This document shows, in pieces, positions 56,331 to 64,000 of a DNA stretch of 64,000 nucleotides. This DNA comes from Aedes albopictus. Its lineage: Eukaryota > Arthropoda > Insecta > Diptera > Culicidae. A program made the position numbers and the translations under genes. Positions within the stretch are counted from its first letter, which is position 1. Every line of letters starts with the position of its first letter. The DNA is taken from the NCBI RefSeq assembly GCF_035046485.1, contig NC_085136.1:293609080-293673079 (forward strand). The letters run 5' to 3'. The notes under the pieces are model-generated. The model had not been told where the DNA came from. It was given only the letters and a program-made list of their open reading frames with translations, and did no database searches.

Positions 56331-57900
56331 GTAACACCACTGTAATTTCTTGAAAACCCCTGGAATGCTCCTAAAATTCAAAGAACACCCCAGGAATGCC
56401 CTCGTAACGCCCCTAAAACCCTCTGAAAACTTGCTGAAATCTCTTGAAAGCTTTTGAAATTCTCTGGAACATCCCTGAAGCTCTCTAAAAACACCAGAAA
56501 CGCTTTTGAAATACCCCTGTAACGCCCATAAAACTCCCGGAAAACCTCTGAAACGCTTCTGGAAACCCTTGAAACATGCTGAGACAATCTTAAATACTCC
56601 TGGAACTAAAACGCCCCTGAAAACGAAAAATAAAATCTGGCAGTCAAGCTTATGGTTTAGGTAATACAATAAAACCTCTTTTTAAGTCAAACATCGTTTG
56701 TGCCCTGCATGAAAAGAGGGAGAGTGATTTAGAACCGATATTGAGCATAAAAAATGCAGTTATGGTAATCATGGCATCATCGGTGACCAGAGGACGTTTA
56801 TAGGGGGAGAACAAAGGGAGGTTACAGGGGCGTTTCAGGGACGTTTCAGGTGGCCTCAGAAGCACTTCAAAGGGTCTCAGGGGGTTAGAGGAGAGTTCCA
56901 GAGGGTCTTAGGGGCGTTTCAGGAGCCTTTCATGGAGTTTCAGGGGGTACCGGAGATCCCACAGGCGTCTCAAAGAGGTCTCAGCAGATCTCAGGGGCGT
57001 TTCAATGCTCGAAGCGGGTTTCAGAGTGGTACTTAGATGTTTGATGGGATTTCAGATGCTTTAAAGGGGGTCCAGTGGGATTTCATGGGGGTTTCAGGGA
57101 TACTTCAGAGAGTTTTAAGGGGAATTCAGAGACATTCCAAGGGTGTTCCAGGGGGTTTCAGGGTGACGAGAAGGTTTCAGTAGGTGCTAGGCGGACTTCA
57201 AGCAAGAGGGTTCCAGAGGGTGTCAGGATCTACTGGAACCCCTGACACGCGTTGAAGCGTCCCAAAAGTCCCCTGGAACCCCTCTGAGATCCACTGTAAC
57301 ACTGAGCAGGGATGCTAGATTATTTTTTGAAAAATCTGTATCACTTGTTTCAAAAATCTGTATCCCATACAAAATTTGGGTGAGAAATCCGTATCCCATA
57401 CAAAAAATAAATAGCTCCTCTAGCTCAAAACCTGTATTTCATATAAAACAAAATCTGTATGGATGCTCAAAAATTTGTAAAATACAGATAAATCTATATA
57501 TTTGGCATCCCTGCTCCTGAGGTCCTTTGAAATTTACCTGGAACCCCATGAGACCGGTCTGGTACCCCCTGAGACTCCTTGAACCTTAGAGGCAACTCTT
57601 GGACTCCCTGGAACGCTTCTGCGACCTCAAGGTAACTCCTGAATCCTTCTGGGACCTGCTTAAAACGCCCCTGAGATCACCCTGAATCTCTTTGAAACAT
57701 CCCTGGTGCTCCCCCTGGAATACCCTTAAGATCACTTGAAGTGTCCCTGAGACTTGCTGGTACTCCTTGATACTATATGGGTAATCTTTTGAAACTCCCT
57801 CAGACCTCTTAATACTCCCAGGGACCCCATTGACAAGCCCCTAAGATCTCCTGGGACCATTTTGAAACGCCCGTGAGATCCACCGGTACTCTCTGAAACC
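56331..57900. repeat. C/G-rich degenerate repeat that switches strand twice
   Basis: From 56340 to 56620 the plus strand carries CCCCTGAAACG and CCCTGGAA words. From about 56820 to 57235 it carries the complement (GGGGCGTTTCAGGG). From 57235 to 57900 it returns to CCCCTGGAACCCC. A GGGTGTCAGG / CCTGACAC dyad sits at the second switch. This family is distinct from the GGAATTCC repeat. Minus frames 56250-56669 and 56378-56587 are repeat read-through. Confidence 0.75.
57307..57513. mobile_element. 207-bp hAT-like MITE with CAGGGATGC ends
   Basis: CAGGGATGCTAGATT at the left faces the complement of CAGGGATGCCAAATA at the right. The 8-bp flanks ACACTGAG and CTCCTGAG agree only in the last five positions, so the target duplication is decayed or coincidental. 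The interior repeats AAATCTGTATCCCATACAAA. Confidence 0.7.
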
Positions 57901-59060
57901 CTTTGAAGTAGGGAATCGTATTCTCAACGAGTCTTTCCGGATGGATTGTGAACTTTAGTATTTCAGCTCCAATTTCATCGGTCATTACCAGTCAATTGCA
58001 ATACGTGAGGATTCCATTTTTCATTTACAGAAAATTACGAGCTTTTTTGATGGGTGAGAATGTTTGCAACCGCGAGCAGCCTAGAACATTTCAATCCTGG
58101 AGTTACCTGAAGGTATTGTCGTGCTCAAGACTTGAAGTAAGTGAGTAAGTAACACACTCGAAGTACAACCTGTCTGAAGAGAGTATTCAAGCATATGTGC
58201 GATACCTTCGGTTCAGAAGAAGATCATATCACTATCTTTGATGAGTAATCATTTGCATGATAAGAAACACAATATAAGTGTTGCCTGAAACGACCCAACG
58301 AGACGTTGAAAGTCTGTGGCTCACATTTCCAGAGATATTTCACTAGAAAGTAGTGTAGAAAATGTTTGTCTGGACAAAAGTCTACGACATGTGAGGGGGT
58401 GGGGGTCTGAGATGCTCGAAATTTGGTCTGCTTGGTTTATGGTTGTTCCCAAATGAACGAATGTGCATTTGAAAGATTTTGTTTTTGTAGTAAAGCGAGT
58501 ATCATGTCGAGTTATATAACTATGGTCTATTTTAGCTTCAAATCAAAAAGTGTTCGCATTCTAACAACAGAAATGGTGTTTTGAATTTTAATGATACTTT
58601 GGCTTGTGAAATTCCAAGTTTTAATTATTTAGAACTAGTAAATGCAAAATACCATCGATTTGTGTATAATAATTACATAAAAACTATTTACCAGGATTGA
58701 AGTGGTTTCCAACAACGTATGTTAAAGCAATTACACATGGACGGATTACGCTAAATTTGGACCAATTAATCAAATGATGTCAATCTATAATGAACATTGC
58801 GAAATGATTGACTTTACAATGTCTCGGCATAATCTGAAACAATATTTCAATAACAACAGAAATAGACACGCATAGTTTGAACGAACTATTTTTTAGACCC
58901 CTATGAAAAAAATAATAAAATGCATTAATTAGAAATAGGAAACAAAATTTATGTATATGTTTATGTCTATGTACTAGTCTACGTTGGATTGACGAAATAA
59001 AGAAATAAGAAATAAGAAATTCCCCTAAAAGTTAACGTTTTAACCTTTTCTCATAAAGTA
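57901..59060. other. Unassigned sequence
   Basis: No element ends or convincing gene. AAGAAATAAGAAATAAGAAA near 59000 is a simple repeat that may be a SINE- or LINE-like tail. Confidence 0.3.
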
Positions 59061-60980
59061 CATTTTACTCCACTGTTCCGGCTAAATGTGGCATGCCCCG
59101 ACCTATTGCATAATGCAGTGACAATATTTTATCGGTTTTCTGGTGCTCTTGCACACCCGACCCGAGTCTGGCCCCATCGTCGTCGTCGTCGTCGTCCTCG
59201 TAGTCGGGTCGTCTCTCTGTGGTACCCACAGAAGCCGAGCACTTTTCACTTGCACTGCATAGGCTACGCAAACATGTGTGACATTAGGCTTTTCCGCTTC
59301 GAGGTACTGCTGGCACACATGTGTGCGCTTTGGGTGAAGGCCATCAGAATAGAACGTCTATTAGGGATGCAAATTTTGCCACCTCCTCTCCATTCGAGCT
59401 GCTGGGACGCACCTCTCGCTCTCGGTTTGCATATTACAGCATAGTGTATGTTGAATGTTCGATTTACTATTTATTGCCAATCTGCTGCCAGTTATACTAT
59501 TTCCAGACTGATGTCTATTGATCCTCTGTGGGTCACTGTCACTGTCGAAGTGACATTTTGGATATTTATCACGCCTACACGTTATGCAACCAGTCAGCGA
59601 TATGTGTCGCTTTATCTTCAGAATAATAAATATGTACACCATCTCAACTTACGCCTGGCATCCAGGCACCAACGTGAACCCTCTGCCACACAGTCATACG
59701 AAAAGTAGCTGGGTCAATCGGGAATCGAGCCCGTCATCATCAGCATGGTGTTGCTGAATATCTGCGTTTCTATTACTGTAGATGGTCACCAGGATGTTCC
59801 TGAGAACATCGACGGCCTCAACGAATATTTCAAAAGTTCGATTTGAAAAGGTCCTAAGTATGCTGTGATTCCTATGTAGATTCTGGTAATAGGTCAAGGT
59901 GATGGCCGGAATTCGTCCAGGATGACCTTCTGAACCGTTGTATATCAACCGATATGTGGATTTAACTCGAATAGACGTATATACTCTTGGACTTCTCTCA
60001 GGAAAATATTATGATAACAAATACTGCGGCAAAAAAACCAATGAATAGGTACTTCTCCACACCACCCATTAGAAACATCATAACGTATCACCATTCACAA
60101 TTCCCTCATGCACGTTACAAACAAACCGTGAGAAATCGCTCATTCAGTACGGCCCGCACTCCGCAGTATACAAACCAGCCTCAGAATAGAACTTTTATTG
60201 CCATTTGGTTATAAACAAATTACCTCACCTTCGTCACAGCCAATAATGGAGAAGTACACTCTGATGCCTAGGCACTACCTAGCTACTACTGAATTGTTTT
60301 TGCATTAGCTAGCACAAGTAAACACTCGAAACAACAAGTGGAATTGCACCCCATCATCGCCCATCGCTTTGCCACACTCTCTGGATGCATGTTTTTCTGT
60401 TAACGATGCAATAATACCCTCCGGTGGTGCGGTGTCCCTTCTGCTACCCACCGAAGCCAATGAGCGCTCCCTTAGGACCCTCACTCGCCTCGATTCGATG
60501 ATAAATGCCATGTAGGTTTGACATTCGTAACATCGACATAAATCAATCAAGCACAGTTTCGTACACCGAACTGGCTGACTGACTGAATGACTGTGGTGGT
60601 CAGACGCGGAATGTCGGTTCCAGACCTGGATACCTATTGGACCATCTGCCGAGAGGCTTCAAATTGTGGTGGGCTGGGTAGATCTCCAATTGATATTAAT
60701 GTCATCACGTTCGATCCAATTGGGCGATTGCATTGATGCCATTCGGGTGATATCATTTCTACAGATGGACGGCGCAGTGGGATGGTAGATGGTTTATCGA
60801 AAATGATTTGTTCGAAAAACAGAATGTGGTCAAAGAGCAATTTATTAGCATTACATACTTGGTCGGTGGCGTCTACTCTGCATCGTCGATCACGTTCACG
60901 TGTACAAATCAGCATTCTTGTAAAACGCCTTACTCATCGTATCCTTTCGGCTAGGGCTAGTTTCCGGAAGGTGAGTCCTT
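59061..60980. other. Low-repeat islands with one SINE relic
   Basis: GC-richer single-copy-looking DNA with a (GTC)n run at 59176-59200 that generates an aspartate tract on the minus strand. Short frames overlap on both strands and none has a recognised domain. A tRNA-derived SINE head is visible on the minus strand at about 59695-59775 (GACGGGCTCGATTCCCGATT). A CTGACTGACTGAATGACTG run lies near 60575. Possibly regulatory; not established. Confidence 0.35.
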
Positions 60981-60984
60981 CATG

Positions 60985-62440
60985 CTTACTTACTTTCAGT
61001 CCTGGGCACCCACGGTGGGGCAGAGGGCCGAATTGAAAGATTTCCATCCTGGGCGATTGCCAGCCATCGCTTTTACCTGTGGCCAGGTCAAATTTCTGTC
61101 GACTTGCTTGATTTCGTTATTGAGGCTGCGCCGCCTTGAGCCTCTGGGTCTGCCACTGCTGCGATGTCCTGCTGGATTCCAATCTAACGCTTGCTTGCAG
61201 ATTTCGTTTCCGTCCCTGCGTAGAGTGTGGCCGACCCACCTCCACTTTCGATCATGAATTTCTATCGGCTTTTGATGACATAGACGATGGAGCTCCACGT
61301 TGGAGATCCAATTGTGAGGCCACCATGCACGAATTATATACCGCAGCCGCAGGTATCTATTGATGAAGACCTGCAGCCGTTGAGTGTTCTCTACTGATAC
61401 ACACCAGGTTTCACTGGCGTATAGCAGCACAGATTTCACGTTCGAGTTGAAAATTTGGATTTTTGCTGCGTCGATTAATCTGGTTGTTTTTCCATACATT
61501 TTTTAAACTCGCAAAAGCAGCCCTCGCCTTCTTGATCCATGCACCTATGCCAATCTTGGTGCCGCCATCGGCCGCCATTTGGCTACCAAGATATTGGAAG
61601 TTATCAACATTCTCCACTGATAAGCCAGCTACCGTAATGCTGGAAGGGTTGACCGTGTTTACATCCAACGATTTGGTCTTGTTGACGTTGATGGTAAGAC
61701 CTGCCGCTGAGGAGCGATTGACAAGATCATCGAGCTTGCTCTGCATATCAGAGCAACGTCATCAGACAATTGTGATAGTATACTTCCTTGCCTCACTCCA
61801 GGAACGACCCGGATGGGATCGAACAAAACACCGTTGTGCAGTACTCTGCACGAGAATGCCCTGTACTGTGCTTCAATGAGGCCGATGATTCTCTGCGCCT
61901 GTGGGCTTCCCACATGATTCCGTGATTGAGACGGTCGAAAGCTTTCTCGTAATCAATGAACACCGGATAGAGCGACTCTTAGAATTCATTGATTTGCTCC
62001 AGGATGATACGGAGCGTGACAATATGGTCCACACAGGATCGTCCGGCACGGAATCCTGCTTGCTGCCGTCGGAGAGTTGCGTCAATCTTCTCCTGTATCC
62101 GATTGAGGATCACTTTGCAGAGGACTTTGCGAACGGTACACAGTAACATGATGCCCCGCCAATTATCGCACACAGTCAGGTTACCCTTTTTGGGTACCTT
62201 TATTAAGACGCCTTGCATCCAGTCGGCCGGAAATGTCGCGGTTCCCCATATGTTGCAGAATAATTGATGCAGTAGTTGTGCGGATACTACGGGGTCAGCT
62301 TTGAGCATCTCAGCTGATATGCGATCGACCCTTGGGGCCCTGTTCGATTTCATGGTACGAATGGCTGTTTCTATCTCCTGCACTGATGGAGCTTCGGTGT
62401 TGACACGGGTAATGCGTCGAATTCTTGACGACGTCCTTCA
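60985..62440 (-). pseudogene. Non-LTR reverse transcriptase, second clade, catalytic segment deleted
   Basis: Minus strand. The protein begins with AIRTMKSNRAPRVDRISAEML, then FPADWMQGVLIKVPKKG, QQAGFRAGRSCVDHI, motif A VFIDYEKAFDRLNH (near 61940), RVLHNGVLFDPIRVVPGVRQGSIL, YLGSQMAADGG, and the C-terminal LLYASETWCVS, HRKWRWVGHTLRR-type and ALDWNPAGHRSSGRPRGSRRRSL. It ends near 60996. Breaks: a stop at about 61980, a frameshift near 61905, and loss of roughly 60-70 residues that joins RQGSILSQL directly to SDDVAL, removing the segment before the YADD box; the box itself survives as LSDD. A frameshift near 61440 precedes the C-terminal part. Endonuclease absent. Confidence 0.87.
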
Positions 62441-62705
62441 TAAAAAGGAGCGATCTCGTGGTTCATCCTTCTCCACGGCACACCGTTATTCTGCACATCG
62501 CTGAAGATCGTTCATAGCACGCGTCACTCTAAAACTCCAGGTGTTAACAGGTCCTTCTCAAGCATTGTCCATGTCTCGCATCCATAGAGCACCATCGGTC
62601 TCGTAAGTATTTTGAACATGGTGCATTTGGTGCGGAGATGAACCCTAGACCGCAGCTTCATCTGGAGGCCGCAGTAGACACGACTTCCACTGATGATGCG
62701 CCTTA
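62441..62705 (-). pseudogene. Fragment of the copy 1/2 LINE family (C-terminal part)
   Basis: Minus strand. GRIISGSRVYCGLQMKLRS-type sequence, then CTMFKILTRPMVLYGCETWT and a decayed FERRVLRTIF...RRMNHE segment match the C-terminal region at 22730-22980. Several stops. It is sandwiched between two other LINE fragments with abrupt junctions at about 62440 and 62705. Confidence 0.75.
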
Positions 62706-63869
62706 TAATTTAACGACTGCCATGGTTGTGGGGTCGACACTAACATCCCTCTTTCTCTCTTCCTTACCTTCGCGGTACGCCCGTTAGGGATGACTTGGAG
62801 AAAGGGGGTGACTTCTTACATGAGTACACTCTAATGGTATGCGTTCCACCTGCTACAGCCTTAAGTTGACCACTCTCCGACTAGAATTAGACTACCCGTT
62901 GGATTCAAGCTCCTGGATGGGGAAGGGGAGTCAACTTAACCAGCTGTTGTTCGGCTCGTCATTTTCTCAGTAGTTCAAGTACGGTATGAGCTTGTGTCTC
63001 AACCTTCTCTTGCTAGAGGAATCCCAATCTCTCTGCCATTTCAACATCAACGATGTTCTGGCAATGCATTTCGCGCATCTTATACCGCGTCGCTCGAAGC
63101 ACTCATCTTATTCCGCCACCACGAGTGCTATGGGCATCATACCCGCTAGCACACATACCGAGTCCTGACACCGTACGGTATGCGCTGACGACCATAAGGC
63201 ACATCAACCTGTGGGTACTCTCGAGCCGCTCCACGTTTCGGTAAACCACTAGCGCACGCGACCATGTAGTGTCACCATACCGTAGTATGGAGATCGCTAC
63301 TGTCACGAGAAGTCTTCGCTTACTCGAGACTATTGCCCAAGATTGACTTTTGTGGTATTCCCGCGGTGATATTGTACCTCTTTTCACCCTCCTCAGTGTC
63401 ATAGAGTAGGACCCTGTTATGGAAGTAGCTTTCTAGTATCCGGTATAAGCTAACCGGGACTCCTAGTTGGTGAATGGCGTGTTCAATGACGGCCCAGCTG
63501 ACGCTGTTCAACGCATTCTTCACATCCACCGTGACGACCGCGCAGTAGCGATTCTCCCTTCGCCTTTTCTGGAACGCTATCTCGGTCGTTTCAATTACGG
63601 CCTTAATAGTGTCCACCGTCGATCGACCTTTCCGGAAGCCAAACTGATTAACAGAGAGCCCAGAGTCATCTGGTTTCTCGGTATAGACCATCAGCCTGGA
63701 CAGAATGATCCATTCCAACAGTTCTTCGAAGGTGTGCAGAAGACAGATAGGTATGTATGCCGACGGATCGCCGGGTGGCTTCCCTTGTTTGGGCAACAGA
63801 ACCAATCTTTGCGCTTTCCACCTCTCAGGAAACTTGCCTCTATCCAGGCACATCTGCCTAGCCAGAATC
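62706..63869 (-). pseudogene. R1-clade non-LTR reverse transcriptase, internally deleted
   Basis: Minus strand. The N-terminal part reads KAQRLVLLPKQGKPPGDPSAY, ICLLHTFEELLEWIILSRL, NQFGFRKGRSTVDTI, motif A AVVTVDVKNALNS and VLLYDTEEGEKRYNITAGIPQKSIL, all highly characteristic of R1-type LINEs. At about 63328 it jumps to SSKRRLLVTVAISILRYG and HRLMCLMVVSAYRTVS from the C-terminal region, in another frame, so the catalytic YADD domain is lost. The terminal NIVDVEMAERLGFL and a C/T-rich 3' untranslated region follow down to about 62706. The upstream side stops at 63869, where the minisatellite starts. Confidence 0.9.
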
Positions 63870-63870
63870 T

Positions 63871-64000
63871 ATGACAAAAGGTCGAAAGACATAAGGTCGA
63901 AGGACAAAAGGTCGAAGGACAAAAGGTCGAATGGACAAAAGGTCGAATGGACAAAAGGTCGATTGGACAAAAGGTCGAATGGACAAAAGGTCGAATGGAC
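63871..64000. repeat. 15/16-bp minisatellite running off the window
   Basis: Units start as 15-bp GACAAAAGGTCGAAG forms and change to 16 bp by gaining one T (GACAAAAGGTCGAATG). Eight or nine units are visible and the array continues past the window edge. A minus frame (63691-63954) reads through it with a repeating STFCP motif and is not a gene. A related relic is at about 24990-25036. Confidence 0.92.

Noticed and set aside
59065..59271. Acidic minus-strand frame with an aspartate tract
   Set aside because: The tract is the translation of a (GTC)n simple repeat; no other support for a gene.

Overview
This window reads as transposon-dense, non-coding DNA from a culicine mosquito, most likely Aedes. 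That inference rests on tRNA-headed SINEs with GAA tails that look like the Feilai family, mosquito-type non-LTR reverse transcriptases in several clades, many short elements with terminal inverted repeats (TIRs), and large tracts of degenerate GGAATTCC-type repeats. I see no intact host protein-coding gene. Almost every longer open frame is a by-product of tandem repeats or a frame through a decayed reverse transcriptase. The window could lie in a giant intron or between genes; the sequence alone does not decide which.

Layout. 0-9.5 kb: a 22-bp satellite (1.24-3.17 kb) and a 23-bp satellite (3.77-5.45 kb) built on the same 7-bp inverted arm, set in a sea of 12-bp palindromic degenerate repeats that switch strand near 8.55 kb. 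9.5-15.9 kb: unassigned sequence, a TA-flanked MITE with an 18-C run, a 314-bp tandem duplication, SINE relics and more degenerate repeats. 16.0-19.25 kb: a composite element with terminal hairpins and a 152-bp internal satellite (HINE/DINE-1-like by architecture), interrupted by a hAT-type element with a perfect 8-bp target duplication. 19.4-23.3 kb: degenerate repeats, a 200-bp palindrome and a broken non-LTR reverse transcriptase. 23.6-24.6 kb: a GC-richer, low-repeat island. 25.9-29.8 kb: another palindromically arranged block of degenerate repeats carrying a 412-bp MITE. 29.85-33.4 kb: a second HINE-like copy containing a SINE with a 12-bp target duplication and a MITE nested inside another insertion. 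33.4-38.2 kb: a poly-G MITE, tRNA-like relics, and a 2157-bp hAT-type foldback with an exact 8-bp target duplication. 38.5-41.1 kb: a third, inverted HINE-like copy whose 147-bp satellite hosts a 1015-bp, almost perfectly symmetrical foldback and a 217-bp MITE. 41.3-44.2 kb: a third strand-switching repeat block containing an 800-bp foldback. 44.3-45.7 kb: two hAT-like foldbacks. 46.1-49.6 kb: a second broken reverse transcriptase, a MITE, two SINEs and a GC-richer island. 51-54.6 kb: the fourth strand-switching block. 55.7-57.9 kb: an inverted pair of hammerhead-like motifs and a different G/C-rich degenerate repeat. 59-61 kb: low-repeat islands. 61-63.9 kb: three fused LINE fragments (two clades plus R1), then a 15/16-bp minisatellite that runs off the window.

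The elements do not form a pathway. What they share is dyad symmetry at every scale, from 7-bp satellite arms to 0.5-kb foldback arms and multi-kilobase strand switches. That recurring fold-back architecture is the most unusual property of the window. Unassigned stretches are labelled as such.
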